Positions 34,047 to 41,841 of a stretch of 64,000 bases of DNA are shown here, in pieces. Source of the stretch: Pseudomonas sp. PD9R (GTDB taxonomy: Bacteria; Pseudomonadota; Gammaproteobacteria; Pseudomonadales; Pseudomonadaceae). The first letter of the stretch is position 1; the number at the start of each line of letters is the position of its first letter. A program made the translations under genes and the position numbers. The notes under the pieces are model-generated. The model searched no databases, had not been told where the DNA came from, and saw nothing but the letters and a program-made list of their open reading frames with translations. Location of the stretch: assembly GCF_019200975.1 (NCBI RefSeq), contig NZ_JAHTMR010000024.1:1-64000 (forward strand). The letters are read 5' to 3'.

Positions 34047-35031
34047 GGGCTGCCTCCAGAGCAATGACCAACACCGTGACATCGTCTCGTCCACGACAGA
34101 AGTCACGGTGCAGAATGGCGGCAATCACGGCGGGATGGCGGTGCACCAGACCGGGATAATCCTGCAGGTTCCAACGCGATTGCAGGCCGTCGCTGTACAT
34201 GATCAATAGCTGTCCGTTTACCTGAGCATAGTCAAAGGGTTGAGCCTTTCGATATTGACCGCCGACGATGCCGGGATGGGAAGCCAAACCACGGGACTTA
34301 TCGGGTGCGATCAAGCAGGCACCAATGTTGCCGATGCCGACGAATTTCAAGGCGTTGTTGTCATGGTCGAATTGCGCGATAGCGAGTGCACCGCCACGGG
34401 TGCCGGTCATGGCTTGATGGATGTCTTCCAGCAGCGGAACCGGTGAGGCAAAAGGCGACAGGGCAAAGGCTTTCTCGCCGGCGCGGGCAGCCCGCTCGGC
34501 CTCTTCACCATGGCCCAGGCCATCAATCACCAGGGCACTGAGGCGTGGCCCGTCGAACGCCAAGTGCCAGACGTCGCCGCAGGCGGGATCGTTGTGCAAT
34601 GAATGCTGACTGATGCCGATGCGGCGGTCCGGGGCCTTGTCCGAGCGGGAGTACAGCCGAGTGAGCAACACAGCGCCCCGGGAGTCGGCATAGACGTCGA
34701 ACACTTCAGTCTGACGCGACACGGCGCCCAGCCCGATGCCCTGAGTGCCGCCGGTGGAAAAGCCGTCGGCCATGCACGCTTGCAAATCAAAACCCTGGGC
34801 ACGGTCGATCGCCAGTATTTCGATGCCAGCCCCCTGCGCGCGGGGCAAAACCCTCAGGTTCAGTTCGCCATGGGCGGCATGCTTGAGAATGTTACTGGCA
34901 AGCTCAGTGGCCACCAGCGCCACGCGACCGGCATCGGTGCTGTCGAAGCCGTGATTTTCCGCGAGTTTCTGTGCGGTACGCCGTGCATGACCGACCTGGC
35001 TGGTGTCTTCGACCACCAGGACCTGGGTCAT
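34039..35031 (-). CDS. RsbT/RsbW-like ATPase fused to SpoIIE/RsbX-type PP2C phosphatase
   Basis: A 330-residue two-domain protein. Residues about 1-130 are a GHKL ATPase of the anti-sigma-factor type (ALVATELASNILKHA as N-box; GIGLGAVSRQ as G-box). Residues about 140-328 are a PP2C/SpoIIE phosphatase with metal-binding aspartates in ALVIDGLGHGEEA, MYSDGLQSRW and GRDDVTVLVI. In Bacillus, RsbX resets the stressosome by dephosphorylating RsbR and RsbS, so the phosphatase half fits that role. Start taken at 35031, 14 bases after the rsbT stop; an ATG at 35055 overlapping rsbT is possible (338 residues). Confidence 0.87.
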   Translation of the reverse strand: MTQVLVVEDTSQVGHARRTAQKLAENHGFDSTDAGRVALVATELASNILKHAAHGELNLRVLPRAQGAGIEILAIDRAQGFDLQACMADGFSTGGTQGIGLGAVSRQTEVFDVYADSRGAVLLTRLYSRSDKAPDRRIGISQHSLHNDPACGDVWHLAFDGPRLSALVIDGLGHGEEAERAARAGEKAFALSPFASPVPLLEDIHQAMTGTRGGALAIAQFDHDNNALKFVGIGNIGACLIAPDKSRGLASHPGIVGGQYRKAQPFDYAQVNGQLLIMYSDGLQSRWNLQDYPGLVHRHPAVIAAILHRDFCRGRDDVTVLVIALEAAHG

Positions 35032-35045
35032 CGAACCGCCAATAT

Positions 35046-35450
35046 TCACGTCCATCGGGTGATCGTTATGCGAGTGCCTTTGCCCGGCGTGGTATCGAGT
35101 TCGAATTCTTCGACCAGACGCTTGGCGCCGGTCAGGCCGAGTCCCAGGCCACTGCCGGAGGTCCAGCCATCGGTCATCGCCAGTTTGATGTCGGGAATGC
35201 CGGGACCCTCGTCGCGAAAAATCAACCGTAAGCCGGTGCGCGAATTCTCGTCGAGGATCTGCCAATCCATGTCGCCACCACCGCCATAGACCATGGTGTT
35301 GCGCGCCAGCTCGCTGACGGCGGTCACCAGTTTAGTCAGGTCGATCAGGCGCATGCCGCACTCCTGGGCAAGCTTGCGCGCGGTTTGGCGGGCCAGGACC
35401 ACGTCCTGCTCAATGTGAATCGGATGAGTGCCGCTGCTGCGTACGGTCAT
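35046..35450 (-). CDS. rsbT: RsbT-like serine/threonine kinase (switch kinase)
   Basis: A 134-residue GHKL kinase with N-box TAVSELARNTMVYG (about 43-56), G1 box FRDEGPGIPD and G2 box GSGLGLGLTGAKRL. This matches RsbT, which phosphorylates RsbR and RsbS in the stressosome and, once released, activates a downstream partner. Its ATG overlaps the rsbS stop by four bases. No RsbU phosphatase with an RsbT-binding domain is in this operon, so the target here is probably one of the two downstream kinases or the fused ATPase-phosphatase. Confidence 0.9.
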   Translation of the reverse strand: MTVRSSGTHPIHIEQDVVLARQTARKLAQECGMRLIDLTKLVTAVSELARNTMVYGGGGDMDWQILDENSRTGLRLIFRDEGPGIPDIKLAMTDGWTSGSGLGLGLTGAKRLVEEFELDTTPGKGTRITITRWT

Positions 35451-35809
35451 TGCTCGCGTACCCGGTCCTGAAGCAGTTTCATGCCGCGTTCGACGTTCAG
35501 TGCGGTGCTGACGCCAGGCAGGGTCAAACCGAGTTCTACCAGGGTGATGGCCACCGCTGGCTGCATGCCGACCAGCACAGTCTGGGCGTCCATGATTTTC
35601 GACAGCCCGGAAATGGTCCCGATCATCCGGCCAATAAACGAGTCCACCATGTCCAGGGCGGAGATATCGATCAGCACGCCCCGGGCTGACGTCCTGCTGA
35701 TGCGCTCGGATAAATCATCCTGAAGAGTCAGGGCCAACTGATCGTGCATGTCGACCTGAATGGTCACTAGCAGGAAGTCGCCCATCTGCAATATCGGAAT
35801 GCGCTCCAT
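35447..35809 (-). CDS. rsbS: RsbS-like STAS stressosome protein
   Basis: A 120-residue single STAS domain: IPILQMGDFLLVTIQVDMHD, then LIDISALDMVDSFIGRMIG and GMQPAVAITLVELGL. The serine in VDSF (Ser57) matches Ser59 of Bacillus subtilis RsbS, the site phosphorylated by RsbT. Together with RsbR it should build the stressosome core. It starts four bases after the rsbR stop and overlaps rsbT. Confidence 0.92.
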   Translation of the reverse strand: MERIPILQMGDFLLVTIQVDMHDQLALTLQDDLSERISRTSARGVLIDISALDMVDSFIGRMIGTISGLSKIMDAQTVLVGMQPAVAITLVELGLTLPGVSTALNVERGMKLLQDRVREQ

Positions 35810-35813
35810 CGGC

Positions 35814-36665
35814 TCAGTCCGCCTTGCTGACAGTCATTCCCAGCCGGCTCAGGGCCAGTTTCAGGGCATCGGCCAGATTGGCCTTGGTCACCACGCCTTG
35901 CAGGTCCAGACCCAGGTGCACAATGGTCTGCGCGATTTGCGGACGTACACCGCTGATGATGCAATCGGCACCCATCAGGCGAATGGCGGTAACGGTCTTG
36001 AGCAGGTGTTGCGCGACGAGTGTGTCGACGGTTGGTACGCCGGTGATGTCGATAATGGCAATCTCGGAGCCGGTGTCGACGATCCGCTGTAACAGCGATT
36101 CCATCACCACCTGCGTGCGTTGCGAGTCGAGGGTGCCGATCATTGGCAATGCCAACACGCCGTCCCAGAGTTTGACCACCGGGGTCGACAGTTCCAGCAA
36201 TTCTTCCTGTTGGCGCTTGATCACCGCTTCACGGGATTTCTGGAAGGTACGAATGGTGTGCATGCCCAAGGCGTCAAGCAGTTCGGACACTTCCCAGAGT
36301 TGTTCGGCCAACAGTGCCGGACTGTCCTGGTAGTGATTCTGCAACAGCGTAAATAGCGGGCCTTTGAGCGAGAAAATGAAACTGGCGGTCTGTTGCGAAT
36401 CCTGGCCGAGCAGGGCGCGGCTGTGGGAGAGTTTTTCCAGGAACAGGCGGATTTCATCCCAACCGGAGGCAGCAATATTCTGGCCGTTGCCGTTTTCCAG
36501 GCCGGATACGATTAACTGCAGGAAATCCGAGGTCTGTTGCTTTATATCCTGATCTTTGAGGTTGCGCGTGGCACCGCTGGCCTCCAGGCCATTTGTCCAT
36601 TGTGCAAGCAGTTGCGCCTGGTTTTTCTTCAGCGCATCGAGTGTGCTGGATTGCAATGCCGCCAT
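35814..36665 (-). CDS. rsbR: RsbR-like stressosome sensor/scaffold protein
   Basis: A 283-residue protein with a helical N-terminal domain (about 1-150, non-haem globin-like in related RsbR proteins) and a C-terminal STAS domain (about 160-275). The joining and STAS sequence LSTPVVKLWDGVLALPMIG and IIDITGVPTVDTLVAQHLL are those of RsbR. Thr215 in VDT corresponds to the second phospho-threonine of RsbRA (Thr205). Ser181 in LDSQR, exactly 34 residues earlier, takes the place of Thr171. It is the promoter-proximal gene of the operon, preceded by a GGGAGT ribosome-binding site. Confidence 0.9.
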   Translation of the reverse strand: MAALQSSTLDALKKNQAQLLAQWTNGLEASGATRNLKDQDIKQQTSDFLQLIVSGLENGNGQNIAASGWDEIRLFLEKLSHSRALLGQDSQQTASFIFSLKGPLFTLLQNHYQDSPALLAEQLWEVSELLDALGMHTIRTFQKSREAVIKRQQEELLELSTPVVKLWDGVLALPMIGTLDSQRTQVVMESLLQRIVDTGSEIAIIDITGVPTVDTLVAQHLLKTVTAIRLMGADCIISGVRPQIAQTIVHLGLDLQGVVTKANLADALKLALSRLGMTVSKAD

Positions 36666-36688
36666 GAGACTGGACTCCCTTTAGGTGT

Positions 36689-36717
36689 GCACCGGCTCCC
36701 CATAATTTGGCCGGTGC
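36689..36717. other. Inverted repeat in the rsbR leader
   Basis: GCACCGGC (36689-36696) and GCCGGTGC (36710-36717) are perfect inverse copies separated by 13 bases, about 25-50 bases upstream of the rsbR start. It could be a regulator site or an mRNA hairpin. No confident promoter could be assigned. Confidence 0.5.
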
Positions 36718-36788
36718 AATGCAGTGACATTTGCCGGATGAAATAGTTGTTCGACCACGTCAGATTTTTCATCTGGTGAAATGGACTG

Positions 36789-36875
36789 TAGTAGGAGCTG
36801 CCGAAGGCTGCGATCTTTTGACCTTGATCTTGAAAAGCAAAATCAAAAGATCGCAGCCTTCGGCAGATCCTACAG
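36789..36875. repeat. REPIN-type inverted repeat
   Basis: Complete family A pair in the divergent region between rsbR and the small acidic protein gene at 36964. Confidence 0.85.
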
Positions 36876-36963
36876 GGGGTAGCGTTTATTTCATGGAACG
36901 TTGGCTGCCTGGCGGCTTCGAAATCAGACAAGCCGCGCATTTGCAGTGACGAGTGAGGTGCTC

Positions 36964-37161
36964 ATGAAAGACCAATCAAGCGACAACCTCGGACAGCCAG
37001 AGGAAACCACGCCGCAACCGCAAAGCGGTGATACGGCGGTCGATCAGAAAAACCGCCATACCGACAACGACAATGAATTCAGCCCCGGCTTCAAGCCCAA
37101 TCCGGATCGACCAAAGCCCAGCGATGACACGGATGCCGACATCGATACCGATGGCGGTTAG
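36964..37161 (+). CDS. Small acidic, probably disordered protein
   Basis: A 65-residue, very hydrophilic protein (MKDQSSDNLGQPEETTPQP..., ending DTDADIDTDGG) rich in Asp, Gln, Pro and Thr, with no hydrophobic segment. GAGG at 36954-36957 supports the ATG at 36964. No domain is recognised; similar short acidic proteins are common in pseudomonads. A second one of the same character lies at 38301-38501. Function unknown. Confidence 0.65.
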   Translation: MKDQSSDNLGQPEETTPQPQSGDTAVDQKNRHTDNDNEFSPGFKPNPDRPKPSDDTDADIDTDGG

Positions 37162-37167
37162 ATTCAG

Positions 37168-37214
37168 CGCAAACAAACAGAGGCCGCATCGATGGATGCG
37201 GCCTCTTTGTTTGC
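37168..37214. terminator. Bidirectional rho-independent terminator
   Basis: AGGCCGCATC (37181-37190), loop GATG, and GATGCGGCCT (37195-37204), with CAAACAAA before and CTTTGTTTG after. The strong GC stem and A/T flanks lie between the convergent 36964 and DUF4142 genes, so it can end transcription in both directions. Confidence 0.9.
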
Positions 37215-37218
37215 GTGC

Positions 37219-37740
37219 TTACTTGCTCGGGTGGGCGGCTTGCAGTTTTTTCGCCATATCAAGGTGTTTTTCCAATCCTGGCAGCATTTTTTGCGCGAAG
37301 CCTTTGAGCTCCACGGCACCTTTAGTTTTGTCATCCGTCACTGTATTGGCTTCTTTCTTGAACAGTTCGATCGTCTGTTCATGGGCCTTGACCTGATTGT
37401 TGGCGTAGGCCGCATCGAACGATTCGTCGCGCATGTCGAGGATTTTTTCCTTGGCCTGATTCGTCAGCGTCGTGCTGTCCGGCACCTTGATGTCATTCTT
37501 TTTCGCGATGGCCGCCAGCTCATCATTCGCTTTCGAATGATCGGTGATCATCATGTTGGCGAATTCCTTGACGTCGGCAGAACTGCTTTTTTCCAGGGCC
37601 AGGCGGCTGGCTTCGATTTCGGCGATGCCTCCGGCGGCGGCGTGATCGACAAAATCGTTGGAGGTCGCGGCGAATGCCGCGCCCATGCTGGTACTCAAGG
37701 CGAGGGCCAGAGTCAGGTGGCGCAAGTTAAATCCGTCCAT
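37219..37740 (-). CDS. DUF4142 exported protein
   Basis: A 173-residue protein with a signal peptide (LTLALALSTSMGAAFA-A) and the helical DUF4142 ferritin-like domain (about 35-165): FVDHAAAGGIAEIEASRLAL, MMITDHSKANDELAAIA and a final GLEKHLDMAKKL. Members are periplasmic and often found near stress genes; their role is not known. Start at 37740 is supported by GGAGAA just upstream. Confidence 0.85.
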   Translation of the reverse strand: MDGFNLRHLTLALALSTSMGAAFAATSNDFVDHAAAGGIAEIEASRLALEKSSSADVKEFANMMITDHSKANDELAAIAKKNDIKVPDSTTLTNQAKEKILDMRDESFDAAYANNQVKAHEQTIELFKKEANTVTDDKTKGAVELKGFAQKMLPGLEKHLDMAKKLQAAHPSK

Positions 37741-37958
37741 TGGTGCTTCTCCACTGAGATTTTCATGGGCGATCATGATGACCGTTAACCTGTGGAGGCT
37801 GGGGCCGGGATAAAGGTTTTATCGCATTTGCGACAGGACGACGAACGGACACCGCTGGTCTGACAGGTGGTCGACAGAACCCGCCAACGGAGGCCATTCT
37901 GATAGTTGGCGAACGCAATCAGTCGCGTTTGCTACCGATTAACAAACGGAGGTGTTCC

Positions 37959-38192
37959 ATGCCGGTGTCACATGACCTTTATCAGGATCTGAAACGCACA
38001 AAGGAAGAAATCCAGCAGAAACGCACCAAGGATCCGTTACTGGATTCGCTGCTTAACAAGTATTCGCAGGCGGATGCCGAAGTAGTGAAAGCAGAACAGG
38101 CCAAATCCAGCGATGACGCCGTGAGAAAGCTCAAGGAGACGCGCCTGATGGTCAAGGACAAGATCGTCAAACAACTTGAGTCGTCGTCCTGA
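37959..38192 (+). CDS. Small coiled-coil protein, YdcH/DUF465-like
   Basis: A 77-residue, highly charged, helical protein. The order HDLYQDLKRTKEEIQ, DPLLDSLLNKYSQADAEVVK and KLKETRLMVKDKIVKQL resembles the YdcH (DUF465) hairpin of two helices. A perfect GGAGG ribosome-binding site at 37949-37953 supports the ATG at 37959 over an upstream ATG at 37929. Function unknown. Confidence 0.65.
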   Translation: MPVSHDLYQDLKRTKEEIQQKRTKDPLLDSLLNKYSQADAEVVKAEQAKSSDDAVRKLKETRLMVKDKIVKQLESSS

Positions 38193-38300
38193 CGCACCGA
38201 TGAGCCACCGACGATCGGTGGCAGAAAAATTGGAACGGCGATAAAACCCGGCACCTCGAATGATCAGAGCCCCACATTGTGGCTGTGTACGAGGTGCCTT

Positions 38301-38501
38301 ATGACAGATCCAAAATTTCCCAGCGAAGAACAGGGCGGCTACGACCCGATTCCGACGCATCCCGAACCCTTGAGCCCCGGCCGCACCGCGGAGCATCCCG
38401 ACGACGAACCGGGTATCGACGAATTACCCAATAACGAAGGTGCGATTCCCGAGGACCTGGATGACGGGACCGACCGAGAAGGCGAGAGGGACCCGCGGTA
38501 A
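38301..38501 (+). CDS. Small acidic, proline-rich disordered protein
   Basis: A 66-residue protein (MTDPKFPSEEQGGYDPIPTH..., ending TDREGERDPR), rich in Pro, Glu and Asp, with no hydrophobic core. GAGGTG precedes the ATG at 38301. It resembles the 36964 gene product in composition rather than sequence. It ends directly at a REPIN. Function unknown. Confidence 0.6.
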   Translation: MTDPKFPSEEQGGYDPIPTHPEPLSPGRTAEHPDDEPGIDELPNNEGAIPEDLDDGTDREGERDPR

Positions 38502-38590
38502 ATCAAGATCAAAAGATCGCAGCCTTCGGCAGCGCCTGCATTCGATTCATGTAGGCGCTGCCGAAGGCTGCGATCTTTTGACTTTTGATT
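38502..38590. repeat. REPIN-type inverted repeat (outward arms)
   Basis: Family A pair in the outward arrangement (GATC-ends outside, GTAGG-ends inside) between the convergent 38301 gene and the lactonase gene. It starts immediately after one stop codon and ends two bases before the other. Confidence 0.85.
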
Positions 38591-38591
38591 T

Positions 38592-39680
38592 TTATTGCAA
38601 CGCGGCACTCAGCGGCAACCGCACCATGTTCTTTGCCTTCAGCGAACCGAAATACAACCAGTCCCCATACTCGCGCACGGTGGTGATCGGTGAGTAGTTA
38701 CCGGTGCTGCCATCCTGCAAGTTGGCAATGACCTTGCCATCAACATCGAGTCCCAGGACAAATCCGCGTTTTTCCACGGGTTTGGGCAGGGCCGTCATGG
38801 CTCGGGCAATCATCTTGCGCACGAAAGGATGAGCCGCCGTGCTATCGAGCAACGCACTGCGCGGTGCATACAGCGCTACCCAGAAACGGTCATTGCCGTT
38901 GAACGACAGGTTGTCCGGCAAACCCGGCAGGTTATCGATAAACAGATCGTGGGTACCGGCTTTCGGCCCGGTCAGCCAGTATCGGCTGATGCGGTAGGCA
39001 CCGGTTTCGTTGACCAGCACAAAGGCATCGTCCGGTCCGAGGGTGACGCCGTTGGCAAATTCCAGCTTATCCAGCAGGACCGAGGTTGTACCGCTCTGGA
39101 AGTCGTAACGCAGCAAGCGACCGTCGCCCCCATGTTCGATGATCGCTTCGCCGTCCTTGCCGTAGCCGAAGCGGCTGGTCGCATCGCTGAAATAAGCGAA
39201 GTGCCCGGATTTGTCGATGGCCACGTCGTCGGTGAAACCGAAGGGCACGCTGTTGGCCTCGGTGGTCAATGCCACAAGGCGACCTTGGGCATCCAGCGAC
39301 AGCAAGCCCTTGACCGCGTCGGCGATCACCAGCAATCCGTTGGGGTGCCGGGCCAGTCCCAAGGGCCGGCCGCCGGTATCGGTCAGGACGTTGTGGGTCT
39401 TGCCATCAAGGCTGGTGCGGATCACCCGACCGTCATGCAAACCGGTGATCAGGGACTCGTTTTCCAGCAGCAGCGCTTCCGGGCCGTCGATGTCCGCCGC
39501 ACCGACGCGCTCCACGCCCTTGAGGCGCTGATTGTCGGCGTAGACACCGCTGGTGAGTGACGGCGCAGGCTGTGGCGTCCAGGCCACGGGTTTCACTTTG
39601 GTCGGCATCAGCAGCAGGAAAGCGGCGATGACGAGGATCACCAGCAACAACCCATGACGAATGCGGATCGATCGACTCAC
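38592..39680 (-). CDS. SMP-30/strictosidine-synthase-like beta-propeller protein
   Basis: A 362-residue protein anchored by one N-terminal membrane segment (about 9-25, GLLLVILVIAAFLLLM) with a periplasmic six-bladed propeller: GPEALLLENESLITG, RPLGLARHPNGLLVIADA, GFTDDVAIDKSGHFAYFSDA, LEFANGVTLGPDD and LPDNLSFNGNDRFWVAL. This matches the strictosidine-synthase-like/APMAP branch of lactonase-type hydrolases; the substrate is unknown. It starts with GTG at 39680, overlapping by four bases the sterol-desaturase fusion gene, so the two proteins probably work on the same lipid-like molecule. Confidence 0.82.
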   Translation of the reverse strand: MSRSIRIRHGLLLVILVIAAFLLLMPTKVKPVAWTPQPAPSLTSGVYADNQRLKGVERVGAADIDGPEALLLENESLITGLHDGRVIRTSLDGKTHNVLTDTGGRPLGLARHPNGLLVIADAVKGLLSLDAQGRLVALTTEANSVPFGFTDDVAIDKSGHFAYFSDATSRFGYGKDGEAIIEHGGDGRLLRYDFQSGTTSVLLDKLEFANGVTLGPDDAFVLVNETGAYRISRYWLTGPKAGTHDLFIDNLPGLPDNLSFNGNDRFWVALYAPRSALLDSTAAHPFVRKMIARAMTALPKPVEKRGFVLGLDVDGKVIANLQDGSTGNYSPITTVREYGDWLYFGSLKAKNMVRLPLSAALQ

Positions 39681-40831
39681 GCATTGACTCCTGACTGTGC
39701 CAGGTGTTTTTCCGCCATCTCGCGTAGCGCCAGCAATGAAGCCGCTGATTCGCGATCAATCCGCCGCTTGAGCAGCAGTTGGTTGGCGATGCGCAGTGCC
39801 AGGCCACTGAATTGATATTCCAGCGTGCGGACAAACCGCGTGTTGTCGCCCTCGGCCTCGCATTCGTAAGTCACCACCAATGACAGGCCGTTATCGCCGC
39901 AAGCCTGGGCAATCCAGCGGCGGCCAGGCAGGTACTCGTCGACCACCCAATTCAGATGCCCGTCGCGCCCACCGGCGCGAATGTCCTCTTCGAAGCGCGA
40001 ACCTGCGTGCAGTGAGCCTTTTTGCCCATTGATCCGGAGTGACGACGGGTGCCACTCGGGCCACCGGGTCACGGTGCTGGCATAGGCGAGTACGGCAACG
40101 GGGTTTCCAGCGATCTCGATCTGATGCTGCATGCGGGTCATAGGCGTTCTCGTCAGGTACGGGACGGCGGGCTCCGGCTCCCAGTGGAGGGTGCCGAACA
40201 GGTAATCCATCAACGGAAAAACGATGTTGAAATTGCGTTCCTGCATCATTTCGCGGCGGTGATGCAGTTCATGCAGGCGACGCATCTGACTGACCCACGG
40301 CAAGCGCGTCAGCGGATTGTGCGGCGGCAGATGCTCGCAGGCATGGAACACTTCATAGGCCAGGTAACCGAGGACCAGGAAACCGCCCACCAACCCGGCG
40401 ACGTTCACGTCGAGTTGCTTGAGCAGCCACCAGAGGGGCAGGGTAATGACCAGCGTGTGCAAGACGATCAGCCAGGCCGGAAACAGAATCACCCGCCAGT
40501 CGCGGGCGCTGTCAAAGGTCATGTGGCCGGGGGCAAAAAAACTGTGGTGGTCGCCGGCATGCCGCGCGTAGAACATCCGCGCGAAACTTTTCTTCTGATG
40601 GCCCAGGTGCCGATGCACCATGTACACAACGAAGTTGAAGAACAACAGGGTCAATGGCACCGCCAGCCATTCCGTGGGTTGCACCTGGTGCACGGTGCTC
40701 CAGAAAACCGCGATGGCCAACAGGCCGAACAGCAGCACAAAGGTGCCGTGCAGCCAAGGGTTGTAGAGCGGATGGATGTTGGCGCGGTAGCGGCTACGGA
40801 ATGCTTCGGTGGTCTGCCTCACTGCAATCAC
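39677..40831 (-). CDS. Sterol desaturase/fatty acid hydroxylase fused to an SRPBCC domain
   Basis: A 384-residue fusion. Residues about 1-225 are a membrane di-iron hydroxylase with the histidine clusters HRHLGH, ARHAGDHH, HACEH and HELHHRRE and several hydrophobic segments. Residues about 230-375 are a START-like SRPBCC (polyketide cyclase/lipid-binding) domain: QIEIAGNPVAVLAYASTVTRW and SRFEEDIRAGGRDGHLNWV. The fusion joins a lipid-modifying enzyme to a lipid-binding pocket. The start is GTG at 40831; a GTG at 40822, better placed after AGGTGA, is possible. It is the first gene of a two-gene operon. Confidence 0.85.
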   Translation of the reverse strand: MIAVRQTTEAFRSRYRANIHPLYNPWLHGTFVLLFGLLAIAVFWSTVHQVQPTEWLAVPLTLLFFNFVVYMVHRHLGHQKKSFARMFYARHAGDHHSFFAPGHMTFDSARDWRVILFPAWLIVLHTLVITLPLWWLLKQLDVNVAGLVGGFLVLGYLAYEVFHACEHLPPHNPLTRLPWVSQMRRLHELHHRREMMQERNFNIVFPLMDYLFGTLHWEPEPAVPYLTRTPMTRMQHQIEIAGNPVAVLAYASTVTRWPEWHPSSLRINGQKGSLHAGSRFEEDIRAGGRDGHLNWVVDEYLPGRRWIAQACGDNGLSLVVTYECEAEGDNTRFVRTLEYQFSGLALRIANQLLLKRRIDRESAASLLALREMAEKHLAQSGVNA

Positions 40832-40928
40832 CTGTCGTTTTTGTTATCTCCTGCAGATTAGTCGATTCCGGCGTTTTGGCTGGCCGAACCTTGAGGACAC
40901 AACCGCCATGATCCGGTGCAAACCGGTT

Positions 40929-41792
40929 TCAGGTCAGCGGGTCCCAGCGTTGAGACCAATCGTCATCGGTCTTGATGACTTCGCGCAGCAGGTCGAAGGC
41001 CTGCTGGAGGGTTTCCGAGTCGCGGTCGCGGGAGTAAACCAGGTACGTCGGGTAGCTGAATTCCGGGGCTTTCGGCACTTGTTCCAGCACGCCACTTTCC
41101 AGGTAACTCTGCACCACGCGGGTACGGAAGTAGCCGCTGCCGCCGTTTTCCAGGATGTACTGCAAGCCCAGCGGGCCGAGATTGAAGCTCAGCGCTGCCT
41201 TGGCTTTTTCCGGCAGCGCGGCATCGTGCTGACGCCGGAAGTCCGGTCCCCAGTCGATGTAAACGTACGGGTCGGGACGCCCCGGAAGACGTACAAGGAC
41301 AAGTTTCTCTTCCAGAACCTGCTCGACTTGCAGGCGCGGCCAATATTCCGGTTGATAAACCAGCGCCGCATCCAGCACGCCCAACTCCAGTTGGCGCAGC
41401 AGGTTCTCGCCGTCACGGATTTCCATGCGCAGGGCATGGCTGGGGATTTTCTCGCGCAGTTCGCCGGCCCAGCTGAGCATCAACGGATTGCACAGACTGA
41501 CCTCGCCACCGATGTGCAGCACATCGTGGTAACCCTCGGGCAAAGGCAAGTCGCGGCGCGCGGCTTCCCAGGTTTCCACCAGTTGATTGGCATACACCAC
41601 GAAGGCTTCACCGTTGGGTGTCAGGCGCGCACCGGCGCGATTGCGCACGAACAGGGTGCTGCCCAGGTGACTTTCGAGTTTCTGTACCCGCGCGGTGATC
41701 GCGGTCTGGGTGACATGGAGTTTCTCGGCGGCCCCGGCAAGGCTGCCGTGGCGAACGATTTCCAGAAAGGTGCGGGCGAGATCGATGTCCAT
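40929..41792 (-). CDS. LysR-family transcriptional regulator
   Basis: A 287-residue LysR protein: helix-turn-helix in GSLAGAAEKLHVTQTAITAR (about 16-35), then an inducer-binding domain (VLHIGGEVSLCNPLML, LGVLDAALVYQPEYW). The frame is open to 41960 through a REPIN, but the ATG at 41792 gives the normal N-terminus MDIDLARTFLEIV. It is divergent from the GH63-like glucosidase gene and may control it. Confidence 0.9.
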   Translation of the reverse strand: MDIDLARTFLEIVRHGSLAGAAEKLHVTQTAITARVQKLESHLGSTLFVRNRAGARLTPNGEAFVVYANQLVETWEAARRDLPLPEGYHDVLHIGGEVSLCNPLMLSWAGELREKIPSHALRMEIRDGENLLRQLELGVLDAALVYQPEYWPRLQVEQVLEEKLVLVRLPGRPDPYVYIDWGPDFRRQHDAALPEKAKAALSFNLGPLGLQYILENGGSGYFRTRVVQSYLESGVLEQVPKAPEFSYPTYLVYSRDRDSETLQQAFDLLREVIKTDDDWSQRWDPLT

Positions 41793-41841
41793 GGGGAGGC
41801 CGGTGTGGGAAGTGCTGGCATTGTAAGACTTGCAGGTGCCA

